Positions 1 through 10,123 of a stretch of DNA of 58,843 bases are shown one piece after another. The translations under genes were made by a program, and so were the position numbers. A model generated the notes under the pieces. That model was not told the origin of the DNA and made no database searches. It was given only the letters and a program-made list of their open reading frames with translations. The first letter of the stretch is position 1; the number at the start of each line of letters is the position of its first letter. The DNA lies in contig CAMDHZ010000017.1 in the NCBI GenBank assembly GCA_945898275.1, positions 1-58,843 of the forward strand, in the 5' to 3' direction. This stretch comes from Chitinophaga pinensis. GTDB lineage: Bacteria; Bacteroidota; Bacteroidia; UKL13-3.

Positions 1-374
1 TAAGCTTTGTATCCACCTTTTAATTGGTAAACATCATACCCGGCAGTAGAAAGTAAATCTCCCATGATTCTGCTTCTAAGTCCGCCCCGCCAGCAATGCA
101 CCACGATTTCTCCTTTAGGAAATTGCTTCCAAGCCTTTTCAATATATTGGTAAAATTTGGGACCCACCAATTTATAACCAAGAAATATGGCGGCATCATG
201 TCCTTCTTTCTTGTAACAAGTGCCCACCAACTTTCTTTCCTCATTATTAAGCACAGGAAATGAAACAGCAGCAGGAATATGCCCCCAATCATACTCCCCT
301 TCACTCCTTGCGTCTAAAATTAGCAGGTGTTTTTTTGTGTTGACCCAAGTATTTATTTCAATGCTTTTTAACAT
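1..374 (-). CDS. mnmH: tRNA 2-selenouridine synthase, N-terminal part (runs off window)
   Basis: The gene starts with ATG at 374 and stays open for 124 codons to the window edge, so only the rhodanese domain is visible. MnmH (SelU) makes geranylated 2-thiouridine or 2-selenouridine at the wobble position of tRNA. An LDARS segment at residues 20-24 and the active-site loop HCWRGGLRS at 93-101, with C94 as the predicted catalytic cysteine, are the SelU signature; ordinary rhodaneses lack the WRGG form. The P-loop domain that should follow lies outside. It is divergent from guaA, with 57 bases between the two starts. Confidence 0.9.
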   Translation of the reverse strand, partial: MLKSIEINTWVNTKKHLLILDARSEGEYDWGHIPAAVSFPVLNNEERKLVGTCYKKEGHDAAIFLGYKLVGPKFYQYIEKAWKQFPKGEIVVHCWRGGLRSRIMGDLLSTAGYDVYQLKGGYKA

Positions 375-431
375 AATGGTAATGCAATCTAAATTTCTCC
401 TAAAAATTATTGAAATTCGCACTTATAATTT

Positions 432-1958
432 ATGGAAGAAAAAGTTCTTATCCTTGATTTTGGGTCGCAATATACCCAATTGATTGCCCGTCGACTCAGA
501 GAATTAAATGTTTACTCCGAGATTCACCCCTGCACGCACATACCTAATTTGGACGAAAGTACAAAAGCAGTAATATTAAGCGGTAGCCCCTACAGTGTGA
601 ATGACGGACTCTTACCTAATGTAGATTTAAGTAAATACAGAGGTAAATTACCTTTATTAGGAGTTTGTTACGGCGCACAACTTTTGGCAAATCAAAATGG
701 TGGATATGTAGTGCCAAGTAAAATAAGGGAATATGGTAGAGCTAATTTAACAGATGTTTCTGCTAATCAACTTTTTGAAGGCATTTCCGTTGGCAGTCAA
801 GTTTGGATGAGCCATGGAGATACCATACAAGATATTCCGGCAAATTTTGATATTATTGCTAGCACAGAATCTGTAAAGGTTGCAGCTTTTAAAATTAAAG
901 AAGAAGAAACCTACGCCATTCAATTTCATCCAGAGGTTACACATAGTATTGATGGGAAAACGCTACTACATAATTTCATTTCTAAAATTGCAAAGCTAAA
1001 ACAGAATTGGAATCCAGCTCATTTTATAGAAAACACCAATAAGGAGCTAAAAGAAAAACTTGGAAACGATAAAGTTATCCTTGGGCTTTCTGGTGGCGTA
1101 GACTCTTCAGTTGCAGCAGTTTTGTTAAAAGAGGCGATTGGGTCAAACCTTACAGGAATATTTATAGACAATGGCCTACTCAGAAAAAATGAGTTTGAGC
1201 AAGTATTGCATGCCTACGAAAATATGGGTTTAAATGTAATTGGGGTAGATGCCAAGGAAAGGTTTATAAGTGCATTAACTGGCATTAGTGACCCAGAGCA
1301 AAAAAGAAAAATAATTGGTAGAGTATTCATTGAAGTATTTGATGAAGAAGCAAAAAAGGTTGGAGACGCAAAATGGCTAGCTCAAGGCACAATTTATCCA
1401 GATGTTATTGAAAGCGTTAGTGTTAAAGGGCCATCAGCAACCATTAAATCTCATCACAATGTTGGGGGTTTACCCGAGAAAATGAATCTTAAAATAGTTG
1501 AACCGCTTAGGATGTTATTCAAAGATGAGGTTAGAAATGTTGGTGCAGCTTTAGGTATCGACCCAATTATTTTACAGAGGCATCCATTTCCAGGGCCTGG
1601 TTTAGCAATTAGAATTTTAGGTGATATTACCCATGAAAAAATTAAAATTCTGCAAGAAGCAGATTCAATTTTCATCACAGAGCTAAAAGAAAAGGGTCAA
1701 TATGGTAATGTTTGGCAAGCAGGTGCAATCTTCCTTCCTATTCAATCCGTTGGCGTTATGGGTGACGAAAGAACCTATGAGCATGTAATTTGCTTAAGAG
1801 CAGTAACTTCTGTAGATGGGATGACAGCAGATTTTTGCCATTTGCCCCATGATTTCCTTGGACATGTTGCCAATAGAATAATCAATGAGGTTAAAGGAAT
1901 TAATAGAGTTGTTTATGATATTAGCAGTAAACCACCAGCCACCATTGAATGGGAATAA
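432..1958 (+). CDS. guaA: GMP synthase (glutamine-hydrolysing)
   Basis: The enzyme converts XMP to GMP using ATP and glutamine, in the last step of guanine nucleotide synthesis. Its 508 residues are the normal family length. The N-terminal class I glutamine amidotransferase shows C79 in GVCYGAQ and H166/E168 in QFHPE. The ATP-pyrophosphatase P-loop LSGGVDSS is at 219-226. The C-terminal dimerisation domain ends in the canonical KPPATIEWE. The next gene follows after 4 bases and is probably cotranscribed. All catalytic residues are present. Confidence 0.97.
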   Translation: MEEKVLILDFGSQYTQLIARRLRELNVYSEIHPCTHIPNLDESTKAVILSGSPYSVNDGLLPNVDLSKYRGKLPLLGVCYGAQLLANQNGGYVVPSKIREYGRANLTDVSANQLFEGISVGSQVWMSHGDTIQDIPANFDIIASTESVKVAAFKIKEEETYAIQFHPEVTHSIDGKTLLHNFISKIAKLKQNWNPAHFIENTNKELKEKLGNDKVILGLSGGVDSSVAAVLLKEAIGSNLTGIFIDNGLLRKNEFEQVLHAYENMGLNVIGVDAKERFISALTGISDPEQKRKIIGRVFIEVFDEEAKKVGDAKWLAQGTIYPDVIESVSVKGPSATIKSHHNVGGLPEKMNLKIVEPLRMLFKDEVRNVGAALGIDPIILQRHPFPGPGLAIRILGDITHEKIKILQEADSIFITELKEKGQYGNVWQAGAIFLPIQSVGVMGDERTYEHVICLRAVTSVDGMTADFCHLPHDFLGHVANRIINEVKGINRVVYDISSKPPATIEWE

Positions 1959-1962
1959 GCAA

Positions 1963-3117
1963 ATGAATAAGCTATTATTATACTTAAGTTTACTGCTTTT
2001 AACAACACAAATCAAGGCACAAACAGATTCAAACTATATTGAAGTAAGTTTGATTTTACCTTTTTCAGCAAAAAGTGTTTATGAAAATCCAAAGGACAAA
2101 AACGCAGGGGTAAGTGAAGCGTGCAGGCAGTATTTCGAAGGATTTACCTTAGCCATTGACAGTTTAGAGAAAGCAGGAATCCCAGTAAGTTTAAGCGTAT
2201 ATGATACCAAATTAGACACCTTTTTTTTCAAAAAGATTTTAGAAAAAAAAGAAGTTCAAAACAGCGATTTAGTCTTTGGTCCGGTAATGCCAAATGGCAC
2301 ACAAATGATGAAGGATTTTGCCCAGAAAAACCAAGTTTTTCACATTTCACCGCTTATGACCCTAACAAAAACTTCTATAAATGATTCCTTTCTTATATCG
2401 GCATACCCAGATTTAAGATATTATGCCAATTTCATTTTAGAAGCAATTAAAAAGCAGGATTCCATGCATGCAAACATTGTTGTTTTGTCGGATAAAAAAA
2501 CAAATGACATTATTTTTAGCAAGCAGTTTTCGACTTTAAAAAGCAAATATAAATCCTTCACTATTAAAAATTTAGACATAGCGAAGTATTTAGATTATAG
2601 TTTGCACTATAAAATGGGAGCCCAAAATCATGTGGTGATTGCATGTGAAAACGAATTTTTGGTAAACAACGTGATTAAGCACTTAGCTGATAGCACCCAA
2701 TTTTTGAACATAAACTGTTGGACTACCAGAAAAATTCTAGAATTTAAAGCTATAAATCTGTCTCAATGGGAAGCGATTCATTTAAACATAATTACTCCAT
2801 TTTTTATAAATTATTCTGACACCCTTGTGAGGGCATTTTCGGAAAAATATAGAGAAAGATATTATACTGAACCAAGCGAATTTGCTGTGAATGGGTTTGA
2901 ACAGGCAGTTTATTTTATTAGCGCCTACCGCGAATTACATGGTGATTTTAGTAAACTTAAAGAATTAAAACCAAGAAGAGCACTTAGTAACTACTTTGAG
3001 GTTAAACCAAAAGAAGAACTTTTAAGTCAGCAAAATGTTGGTTTGAACCAATTGATAATTGAGGGGCATGAGATTAGGCAGCGACTAAAATATAGTCCTG
3101 AACAACAAAAACAATAA
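1963..3117 (+). CDS. Periplasmic-binding-fold (ABC substrate-binding-like) exported protein
   Basis: The 384-residue protein starts at ATG 1963, four bases after guaA; a longer frame exists upstream but overlaps guaA and has no signal peptide. Residues 1-20 are a signal peptide with a predicted cut after KAQ. The rest resembles the type I periplasmic-binding fold of branched-chain amino-acid receptors: an LPFS start, an SVYDTK strand, a VFGPVMPNG ligand-site loop and a NGFEQAVYF helix near the end. Bacteroidota often carry such receptors fused to LysM repeats in cell-wall proteins; no LysM is visible here and no ABC permease is nearby. The ligand is unknown. The last 33 bases overlap the convergent phosphate transporter gene. 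Confidence 0.7.
   Translation: MNKLLLYLSLLLLTTQIKAQTDSNYIEVSLILPFSAKSVYENPKDKNAGVSEACRQYFEGFTLAIDSLEKAGIPVSLSVYDTKLDTFFFKKILEKKEVQNSDLVFGPVMPNGTQMMKDFAQKNQVFHISPLMTLTKTSINDSFLISAYPDLRYYANFILEAIKKQDSMHANIVVLSDKKTNDIIFSKQFSTLKSKYKSFTIKNLDIAKYLDYSLHYKMGAQNHVVIACENEFLVNNVIKHLADSTQFLNINCWTTRKILEFKAINLSQWEAIHLNIITPFFINYSDTLVRAFSEKYRERYYTEPSEFAVNGFEQAVYFISAYRELHGDFSKLKELKPRRALSNYFEVKPKEELLSQQNVGLNQLIIEGHEIRQRLKYSPEQQKQ
3040..3049 (+). repeat. Dispersed palindrome copy 1
   Basis: GGTTTGAACC, here in a full TTGGTTTGAACCAA context; read as GLNQ in the periplasmic-binding-like gene. Confidence 0.8.
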
Positions 3118-4494
3118 TCCAGAAACTACTACACAAACGGGCAAAGTAAGTAGCCAAGCAATTGCAATATTCTTGATGGTTTTTGTTTGAAGATTTTTGA
3201 TTCCTTTACTTGCCACCATGCTTCCAGCAATACCAGAAGAAAGCACATGTGTTGTGCTCACAGGCAAACCTAACCATGTAGAGAAACCTATAGTAGATGC
3301 TGCAACAATTTCAGCACTAGCGCCTTGGGCGTAAGTTAAATGTTGTTTTCCAATTTTCTCTCCAATGGTTACAACAATTCGTTTCCAACCAATCATTGTA
3401 CCTAATCCTAAGCTAATTGATATCAAAAATATCACCCAAATTGGCGCATAATCTGTAATCGATTTCAATGCTGCAACCTTCTTTTTAAGTTTAAGTTTAT
3501 TAGTTGCGCTTAAACTAAGATTTTTACTGTCGAGTAAAACTTTAATAGACTTGCCAAGCATTAGCATATCTTTTCTAATGGCCATTTTTTCTTGAGTAGA
3601 GTAATCAGCAATGGGCAAATTCTTAGTAAGGACTGAATCAAAATCCTTCACAAATCCAATAGTTTGATTGTATTCAAAACGCTCTTCTACAGTAAGTTCT
3701 TCAACATTAACTTTATTTAAAATTGATATTACTTCTGCCGATAACTCTTTATATTCTTCTGAAGACTTTGACACATCAAGCGTAAAATAGGCAGGAACAA
3801 TAGCAATTAGGATCAACATAACCAATCCTACACCCTTTTGACCGTCGTTTGAACCATGCGAAAAACTAACCCCAGTACAAGTAAGTAATAAAATAAGGCG
3901 AATCCAAAACGGAGGTGGCGCATTACTTGTTGGCTCCTTAAAGATTTGACGATTCTTAATGACTTGCCTCATAATATACATTAAAAGAATAGCCAAGCTA
4001 AAACCAAGTAAAGGAGAAAGTAGCAAAGACAAACCAATATCGGAGGCCTTACCCCAGTTTACATAGCTATGTGATTTATCAACGGCAATAAAAGAAAAGG
4101 CAAGTCCTACTCCTATAATTGATCCAATTAAAGTATGTGAACTCGAACAAGGTATTCCAAAATACCAAGTACCTAAATTCCAAAGGATTGCTGTAAGTAA
4201 TAAGGCTAAGATGAGCGCAACGTTGTGGTAAATGTCAGTGTCTAATAATAACTCAGGTGGCAACAATGTTGAAATGCCCATAGCAACAGCTATTCCACCA
4301 GCAAAAACACCAATAGCATTCCAAACACCACTCCATATAACTGCAATCCAAGGCTTTAGTGAATTTGTGTAAATAACGGTAGCTACAGCATTTGCTGTAT
4401 CATGAAAGCCGTTAATAAATTCGAATGCTGCCGCGGCAAACAAACATAAAATAAGTAAGAGGGTAAGCGAAGTATCGAGTCCGAATAATTGCAT
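3085..4494 (-). CDS. PiT-family inorganic phosphate transporter
   Basis: The protein is a 469-residue inner-membrane phosphate permease driven by an ion gradient. The duplicated PiT signature is seen as INGFHDTANAVAT (27-39) and GLPVSTTHVLSSGIAG near the C terminus, with a GSNDGQKGVG motif between them. A hydrophilic insertion of about 115 residues (about 233-348), rich in K, E and L, splits the membrane halves and should be cytoplasmic or periplasmic. Unlike the second PiT at 7591, no DUF47 partner is adjacent. It is divergent from the S46 peptidase gene. Cation specificity (H+ or Na+) cannot be read from the sequence. Confidence 0.92.
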   Translation of the reverse strand: MQLFGLDTSLTLLLILCLFAAAAFEFINGFHDTANAVATVIYTNSLKPWIAVIWSGVWNAIGVFAGGIAVAMGISTLLPPELLLDTDIYHNVALILALLLTAILWNLGTWYFGIPCSSSHTLIGSIIGVGLAFSFIAVDKSHSYVNWGKASDIGLSLLLSPLLGFSLAILLMYIMRQVIKNRQIFKEPTSNAPPPFWIRLILLLTCTGVSFSHGSNDGQKGVGLVMLILIAIVPAYFTLDVSKSSEEYKELSAEVISILNKVNVEELTVEERFEYNQTIGFVKDFDSVLTKNLPIADYSTQEKMAIRKDMLMLGKSIKVLLDSKNLSLSATNKLKLKKKVAALKSITDYAPIWVIFLISISLGLGTMIGWKRIVVTIGEKIGKQHLTYAQGASAEIVAASTIGFSTWLGLPVSTTHVLSSGIAGSMVASKGIKNLQTKTIKNIAIAWLLTLPVCVVVSGLLFLLFRTIF

Positions 4495-4539
4495 TATTGC
4501 AAATTTAAGTTCAGTAAAGCCATTTCAATATTATGTATT

Positions 4540-4558
4540 TGTTAACATAAGGTTAACA
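4540..4558. promoter_or_regulatory. Small perfect inverted repeat between divergent genes
   Basis: TGTTAAC, five bases, then GTTAACA form a 7-bp perfect inverted repeat in the 140-base gap between the PiT gene and the S46 peptidase gene. The position would suit an operator, but two HpaI-type sites can occur by chance in AT-rich DNA. No regulator gene is adjacent. Confidence 0.25.
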
Positions 4559-4634
4559 TGATTTTTGCCATTTATCAAAAAAAAAGAATGAAACTAATGC
4601 AAGATAAGTAGATTGCGGGCGCAATTTTTTATTT

Positions 4635-6785
4635 ATGAAGAAATATATTTACACATTAAGCACATTATTATTGCTATTGGCAAGCACAGCAAAAGCTGAT
4701 GAAGGCATGTGGCTTCCTTTATTGCTCAAGAAATACAACTATGAGCAAATGAAAGCCAAGGGATTAAAATTAACTCCAGAACAATTGTACGATGTTAACA
4801 ATAGTTCATTAAAAGATGCGATTGTTTGGTTCAATGGCGGATGTACAGGAGAGATTATATCAAACCAAGGATTAATTTTAACCAATCACCACTGTGGTTA
4901 TGATGCAATTGCCTCCAAGTCTGTAAAGGGAGATAATATCCTTGACAATGGTTTTTGGGCAAAAAATAATGGTGAAGAAAAGCCAATTCCAGGCATGTGG
5001 GTTTCCATTGTAATTAGAATGGAAGACATGACTGACAGAGTACTTTCTGAAATTAAAGGCACTGCTGAAAAAGACCGTCCAGCCAAACTTCAAGAAATAT
5101 TCAAAAACATCACTGATGAAGCAAAAAAGGGAACTGGGTATGAAGCTCAAATGCGCGAAATGTTTAAAGGAAATGCTTATTACCTTTTTGTTTTCCAAAA
5201 ATATACAGACATCCGTTTAGTAGGAACACCACCTCAAAGTGTAGGGAAATTTGGTGGAGATGCCGATAATTGGATGTGGCCACGTCATACAGGTGACTTT
5301 TCAATGTTTAGAATATATGTGAATAAAAACAATGAAGCTGCTGCTTATTCTGCAGATAATGTTCCTTTTAAACCTAAACACCATTTACCAGTTAGCTTAA
5401 AAGGTGTTAAAGAAGGCGATTATGCAATGATTTATGGCTTTCCAGGCAGAACCAATAGATATGAATTCTCGCAAGGAATTGAATTAGCAGTTGATAAAAT
5501 AAATCCTACCATCGTAAATCTTAGAGACATCAGATTGAAAGCTTGGAAAGAAGTTATGGACAAAAGTGAAGAAGACCGATTAAAACTTTCCGCTGATTAT
5601 GCATCAATTGCTAACTATTGGAAATATTTTATTGGACAAACAGAACAATTAAAAAGACTCAATGTATATGGCTATAAAAAGGAAATGGAAACTAAATTTT
5701 CATCCTTTGCAAAAGGGAAGGCTGAATATGAGAACATTTTATTAAATGTAGAAAAAGCTTATGTAGACTATAGACCAATAGCCTTACAAAGAACTTACCT
5801 TACAGAAGGAATTTTAGGTGTTTCATTAAATGGCTTTGCAGCAAGTATGCTAACCTATGAAAAAGCTGCTAAAAATAATACTGATACTGCTGGTGCAAGA
5901 AAGGCAATTGCAGCAGCAAAGGCCAATGCAGAAGAATTTTACACAGCCTTTTTTCCTAGTGCTGATGAGAAAATTTTGGCTCAAATCCTAGAAATGTACT
6001 ATAACAATATTCCCGCTGAACAGCAAGCTCCGTACATGGCAATCATCTTAAAATCAAAAGGAAAAACAAATACAGAAAAATTCAAAGCATTTTCAGCTTT
6101 GGTTTATGCTAAAAGTATGTTTTCTACTAAAGAAAAATTTGAGGCATTTGCAGCAAAACCAGACTATAAAAAATTGGTTAACGACCCTTGTTTTGCTATG
6201 GTAAAGTCTTTTTATGATCATTATATAAATAACTACAAACCAAAAGTGGATGCATTTAACGCAGCAATAGGACCAGAATCACGCGGGTATATCAAAGGAT
6301 TAATGCAAATGATGCCTGAGAAAACTTTCTATCCTGATGCAAACTCATCGCTACGTTTAACTTATGGCTCGGTTCAAGCATATGAACCAAAAGATGCTGT
6401 TAAATTTACATTCCAAACAACCTTAGATGGAGTAATGGAAAAATACAATCCTAAAGATTTTGAATTTCAGGTTCCTCAAAAACTGATAGACCTTTATAAT
6501 GCAAAAGATTTTGGCGATTATAAATTAGAAAACGGTAAAATGCCAGTTGCCTTTATTACCAATAATGATATTACTGGCGGAAACAGCGGTTCTCCAGTTA
6601 TTGACGGAGAAGGAAGGTTAATTGGATTAGCTTTTGACGGCAATTGGGAAGCAATGAGCGGTGACATTGTATTTGATGAAAAATACAAACGCACCATCAA
6701 TGTAGATGTTAGATATGTCCTTTTCTTAATAGACAAATTAGGTGGAGCACCTCACATTGTCAATGAAATGACTTTGGTGAAATAG
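4635..6785 (+). CDS. S46-family dipeptidyl-peptidase (DPP7-like)
   Basis: The protein is an exported serine exopeptidase that removes dipeptides from N termini and so feeds peptide uptake. It has 716 residues with a signal peptide (1-21, cut after AKA). The chymotrypsin-like triad is visible: H85 in TNHHCGY, D221 in RHTGDF and S651 in GGNSGSP. In this family the residue 18 positions after the serine separates DPP7 (Gly, hydrophobic P1) from DPP11 (Arg, acidic P1). Here it is G669 in AFDGNWE, so I infer DPP7-type specificity; this should be held loosely. A strong terminator follows at 6802. The gene stands alone. Confidence 0.93.
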   Translation: MKKYIYTLSTLLLLLASTAKADEGMWLPLLLKKYNYEQMKAKGLKLTPEQLYDVNNSSLKDAIVWFNGGCTGEIISNQGLILTNHHCGYDAIASKSVKGDNILDNGFWAKNNGEEKPIPGMWVSIVIRMEDMTDRVLSEIKGTAEKDRPAKLQEIFKNITDEAKKGTGYEAQMREMFKGNAYYLFVFQKYTDIRLVGTPPQSVGKFGGDADNWMWPRHTGDFSMFRIYVNKNNEAAAYSADNVPFKPKHHLPVSLKGVKEGDYAMIYGFPGRTNRYEFSQGIELAVDKINPTIVNLRDIRLKAWKEVMDKSEEDRLKLSADYASIANYWKYFIGQTEQLKRLNVYGYKKEMETKFSSFAKGKAEYENILLNVEKAYVDYRPIALQRTYLTEGILGVSLNGFAASMLTYEKAAKNNTDTAGARKAIAAAKANAEEFYTAFFPSADEKILAQILEMYYNNIPAEQQAPYMAIILKSKGKTNTEKFKAFSALVYAKSMFSTKEKFEAFAAKPDYKKLVNDPCFAMVKSFYDHYINNYKPKVDAFNAAIGPESRGYIKGLMQMMPEKTFYPDANSSLRLTYGSVQAYEPKDAVKFTFQTTLDGVMEKYNPKDFEFQVPQKLIDLYNAKDFGDYKLENGKMPVAFITNNDITGGNSGSPVIDGEGRLIGLAFDGNWEAMSGDIVFDEKYKRTINVDVRYVLFLIDKLGGAPHIVNEMTLVK

Positions 6786-6801
6786 GAATTTTTTTTATTT
6801 C

Positions 6802-6838
6802 AAAAAAAGGAGGTCGGCATTGCCGACCTCCTTTTTTT
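6802..6838 (+). terminator. Intrinsic terminator after the S46 peptidase gene
   Basis: A 10-bp G+C-rich stem (GGAGGTCGGC paired with GCCGACCTCC, 3-base loop) is preceded by seven A and followed by seven T. It is symmetric and could work in both directions. Confidence 0.9.
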
Positions 6839-6901
6839 ACGCCTAAATCAGAAGCAATATTAAGTTATCGCTAACCCACGGTTAAGTTGATTCAATTCCC
6901 T

Positions 6902-6910
6902 TAAGTTTGC
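6902..6910 (+). promoter_or_regulatory. Bacteroidota-type -7 element upstream of the DUF47 gene
   Basis: TAAGTTTGC matches the TAnnTTTG -7 consensus of Bacteroidota sigma factors, 19 bases before the ATG at 6929. No clear TTTG -33 box is found at the usual spacing, so confidence is modest. Confidence 0.35.
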
Positions 6911-6928
6911 CTTCGAAATATTTTAACC

Positions 6929-7576
6929 ATGAGTTTGAACTCCATTATTCAGCTTTTTACGCCTAAAGACAAGGTTTTTTACTCCCTTTTTGAAGAGATT
7001 GCCATTAATGTGGCAGATATGGGAAAATTAATAAAGTCATTTACTTCCGAAACTGATCTCGAAAAAAGAAATCAAATTTTGGTTGAACTAGAAAATTTAG
7101 AACACAAAAATGATGAACGAACGCATCGTGTTTTTATAGAATTAGGAAAAAACTTTATTACGCCTTTTGATAGAGAAGACATTCATTATTTAGCTATTTC
7201 ATTGGATGATATATGTGATTATATTTATGCCGCTTCTAAAAAAATAAGCTATTATAAAGTTAACTCTAATGAAAAGGGTATTCAAAAAATGGCGGAAATT
7301 ATTGAATCAGGAGCAGATGCCATTAAAAAAGCTGTTTTTGAATTGCGAAATATGAAAAATGTAAATAACATTACAGATGCCATATTTAAAGTAAAAAACA
7401 TCGAAAACCAGGCAGATGATTTATTCTACGCCTGCATTGAAGAGCTTTTTGAGCAAGAAAATGATATTAAGATGCTAATCAAAAGACGCGAGATTTACCA
7501 AGTTTTAGAAATTGTAACAGACAAGTTCGAAGACGCCACAAATGTCATAGAGTCTATTGTAATTAAATACGCTTAA
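6929..7576 (+). CDS. DUF47 (PhoU-like) phosphate transport accessory protein
   Basis: The 215-residue, all-helical, charged cytoplasmic protein is of the DUF47/PhoU-like family, which is almost always encoded directly before a PiT transporter, as here (14-base gap to 7591). It is thought to modulate the transporter. Recognisable segments are the N-terminal FTPKDKVFYSLFEE and the metal-site-like EHKNDERTHRVFIEL, followed by a TPFDREDIHYLA stretch. There is no signal peptide or membrane segment. Its regulatory role is inferred from family and neighbourhood. Confidence 0.9.
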   Translation: MSLNSIIQLFTPKDKVFYSLFEEIAINVADMGKLIKSFTSETDLEKRNQILVELENLEHKNDERTHRVFIELGKNFITPFDREDIHYLAISLDDICDYIYAASKKISYYKVNSNEKGIQKMAEIIESGADAIKKAVFELRNMKNVNNITDAIFKVKNIENQADDLFYACIEELFEQENDIKMLIKRREIYQVLEIVTDKFEDATNVIESIVIKYA

Positions 7577-7590
7577 TTCAAATCAGGAGA

Positions 7591-8985
7591 ATGACCTTCC
7601 TTATCATCATTATCATTTTAGCACTGGTCTTCGATTACATCAATGGGTTTCATGATGCAGCCAATTCTATTGCTACAATCGTTTCTACAAAAGTATTAAC
7701 TCCTTTTCAAGCGGTAATTTGGGCTGCTTTCTTTAATACAGTAGCCTTTTTTATATTTAAAGACCATGCTGTTGCAAATACTATTGGTAAAACAGTTTAT
7801 AAAGAATTTATTACCCTTGAAGTTATTTTTTCTGGATTAATTGCTGCAATCATTTGGAATCTTCTTACTTGGTGGTATGGCATTCCATCTAGTTCTTCTC
7901 ATACTTTAATTGGTGGATTTGCTGGTGCGGCCATTTCACATGCTTGGGCAACCAAAGGCATGATTGGTATTCCTTCTATCGTAGAAATGGATAAAATTTC
8001 TAAGACCATATTGTTCATTTTCATTGCACCCTTTATGGGCATGGCTATTTCAATGTTTATCACATTGGTAACCATTATGCAAAATATTTGGTATCGAATT
8101 GCCATTATCTTGATTACCGCATTAGGTACATTTTTCCTCTTTGATTATTTAGAACAAGGCAAACTTGCAGAAAATTTAAATAAATACTACCATGTAGATA
8201 AATATGCGGCTGCAGCAGAGTTAAATCCACAACTCACTTATAAATTAGATTCGGTAAATGCATATGTAAATGCCGCTAAACCCTTGCTATCTCAATACGA
8301 TAAGTTGGGTGCCTTGCAGCTTGCAGAAAAAATAAAATTCGATACTAACCCAAATATCAATTCAGAAGTTTTAGCAAGCGACTTAGACCATGCTAATAAC
8401 TCAATCATTGCTTGGGGAATTATGGCGGTAGTGTTGCTTTTTATTTTAACATATCTTTATGTTGAAAAAGTAAAATCACCAACCTCATTTAGGGTTGCAA
8501 ACATGTTCAAAAGACTGCAATTGCTTTCTTCGGCAGCATTTAGCATTGGTCATGGCGGAAATGATGCACAAAAAGTAATGGGGATTATTGCCGCTGCTAT
8601 GGTTGCAAACGGCAATATTACGGACCTTAAGCAAATGCCAGATTGGGTTCCTATGGCCTGTTACACTGCAATTGGTTTAGGAACATTAAGTGGAGGTTGG
8701 AAAATTGTTAAAACCATGGGTTCAAAAATTACTAAAGTTACGCCTTTAGAAGGCGTAAGTGCTGAAACCGCTGGGGCCTTAACTTTATTTATGACCGAAC
8801 AAATGGGTATTCCGGTGAGTACAACACATACCATTACAGGTTCTATCATTGGCGTTGGTGCAACTAAAAGATTATCTGCAGTGAGATGGGGTGTAACAGT
8901 TAGCTTACTTTGGGCTTGGGTTCTTACCATTCCAGTAAGCGCTGTATTAGCTGGCTTAACCTATTTTGTTGTTAGCTTGTTTTAA
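7591..8985 (+). CDS. PiT-family inorganic phosphate transporter
   Basis: The 464-residue membrane protein is the second PiT of the window. It carries both signature repeats: INGFHDAANSIAT (17-29) and GIPVSTTHTITGSIIG near the C terminus, plus GHGGNDAQKVMG in the middle. A hydrophilic loop of about 80 residues (about 188-265) divides the halves. An AGGAGA sequence sits almost against the ATG. It forms a two-gene unit with the DUF47 gene, the classic low-affinity phosphate uptake pair. The final 14 bases overlap the convergent glycosyltransferase gene. Confidence 0.93.
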   Translation: MTFLIIIIILALVFDYINGFHDAANSIATIVSTKVLTPFQAVIWAAFFNTVAFFIFKDHAVANTIGKTVYKEFITLEVIFSGLIAAIIWNLLTWWYGIPSSSSHTLIGGFAGAAISHAWATKGMIGIPSIVEMDKISKTILFIFIAPFMGMAISMFITLVTIMQNIWYRIAIILITALGTFFLFDYLEQGKLAENLNKYYHVDKYAAAAELNPQLTYKLDSVNAYVNAAKPLLSQYDKLGALQLAEKIKFDTNPNINSEVLASDLDHANNSIIAWGIMAVVLLFILTYLYVEKVKSPTSFRVANMFKRLQLLSSAAFSIGHGGNDAQKVMGIIAAAMVANGNITDLKQMPDWVPMACYTAIGLGTLSGGWKIVKTMGSKITKVTPLEGVSAETAGALTLFMTEQMGIPVSTTHTITGSIIGVGATKRLSAVRWGVTVSLLWAWVLTIPVSAVLAGLTYFVVSLF

Positions 8986-10123
8986 GTGTTTCGGTTTGAA
9001 CCAAGCCTTCATAACAATAGAATAGTTTGTCCAAATCTATTTGCCAATTATATTTCAATTCGCTAGCATTAGCTGCATTTTGAACCTTTTGGTTCAAAAC
9101 AATACTATTGCTTAAGAGTGTTTCAATGGCTGAAGCTATTGCCTTGGCATCCGTTAAATCAACACAAACACCGATAGCTGTTTCATCGTTTAATTCTTGA
9201 TAAATATGGGTATTTGCAAATATGGAAGGCAATCCGATTGCCATGTATTCGAACAATTTTCTTTCATGGCTAACCAACATTTCAGCAGGCTGGTTTTTTA
9301 AACAAATTCCAATTTTACATTGCTTTGAAATTTGATACGCTTCAGCCATTTCAAGCCTTCCATAATATTGAACTTGTGCTTCAATTTCATTCCAATAACT
9401 CAAATGGGAAAAGCCGTGGTTTGCATTTGAACCAAAATAACCGATGAGATGAAGTTTAACCAAAATACCCTTTTGTTTTAGCAAGAAAATAGCTTCCAAC
9501 AATGAATCTACCTCATAGTACATGTCTCTAATCATGCCAATGTAGAAGATTTCATTTGTTGTCAAAGAGGCTCTATCTAAAATTCTAAAAGGCTTTAATT
9601 GTTCAATGTCTGCAAAATTCTGAATGATAGTGCATTCCTCCTCCTTTACAAAAAAAGCAGGTAGAAACCTTGGATGTGCCACCACCACAATAAAGTGTAA
9701 AAACTGTTTTGCAAATCTTAACAGGAAATTGTAAGTTTTTGCAACTATCTTTTTAAGCCATGGTTTGACCCAAGGTTTTAATAAAATATCATGGTAGGTG
9801 TTTTCATGAATATCATAAATAACCTTTTTGCCAGATAAAGCCAAGACAATTCCATAAGGAATCATCTCGGCATCATGAATATGGTACAATTGCGCATCTG
9901 CATAAAGCGCTTCTTTAAAAACCTGAAAGGCGGTTAGTGTAAAGCGTTTTAAAAAAGATTTTGGCTTTTGAATACCAATTACCTTTACACCATTTATAAT
10001 GCCACTTCTATCTCCAATTGCAATCAGGGTTACTTCATATTTTGTAGCCAATGAGACACATTCTCTATAAAAAACACGTGTATCCCAAATATGATGAACC
10101 GAAGAGAAATGGCAAACCCTCAT
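8972..10123 (-). CDS. Glycosyltransferase of the GT4/GT1 (GT-B) type
   Basis: The 383-residue cytoplasmic enzyme probably transfers a sugar from a nucleotide donor to a glycan or lipid acceptor. The start at ATG 10123 overlaps the acyl-CoA dehydrogenase stop (ATGA), which supports it over a longer frame. The N-terminal half has [12 protein letters not shown] and [12 protein letters not shown] segments; the C-terminal half has [17 protein letters not shown], the E-x7-E-like donor-binding region typical of GT-B glycosyltransferases. The last codons carry one copy of the dispersed palindrome (8993). Pairing with a fatty-acid oxidation gene is unexpected, and the acceptor is unknown. Confidence 0.82.
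   Translation of the reverse strand: MRVCHFSSVHHIWDTRVFYRECVSLATKYEVTLIAIGDRSGIINGVKVIGIQKPKSFLKRFTLTAFQVFKEALYADAQLYHIHDAEMIPYGIVLALSGKKVIYDIHENTYHDILLKPWVKPWLKKIVAKTYNFLLRFAKQFLHFIVVVAHPRFLPAFFVKEEECTIIQNFADIEQLKPFRILDRASLTTNEIFYIGMIRDMYYEVDSLLEAIFLLKQKGILVKLHLIGYFGSNANHGFSHLSYWNEIEAQVQYYGRLEMAEAYQISKQCKIGICLKNQPAEMLVSHERKLFEYMAIGLPSIFANTHIYQELNDETAIGVCVDLTDAKAIASAIETLLSNSIVLNQKVQNAANASELKYNWQIDLDKLFYCYEGLVQTETLKTS
8993..9002 (+). repeat. Dispersed palindrome copy 2
   Basis: TTCGGTTTGAACCAAG; antisense to the glycosyltransferase gene, where the codons read VQTE near the C terminus. Confidence 0.8.

Noticed and set aside
20-304. 94-residue frame on the minus strand near the left edge
   Set aside because: It overlaps the mnmH reading frame out of phase and has no family-like features; the mnmH frame carries the rhodanese active-site motif.
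1885-1962. Longer N terminus of the periplasmic-binding-like protein
   Set aside because: It lies wholly inside guaA in another frame and would bury the signal peptide that begins at ATG 1963.
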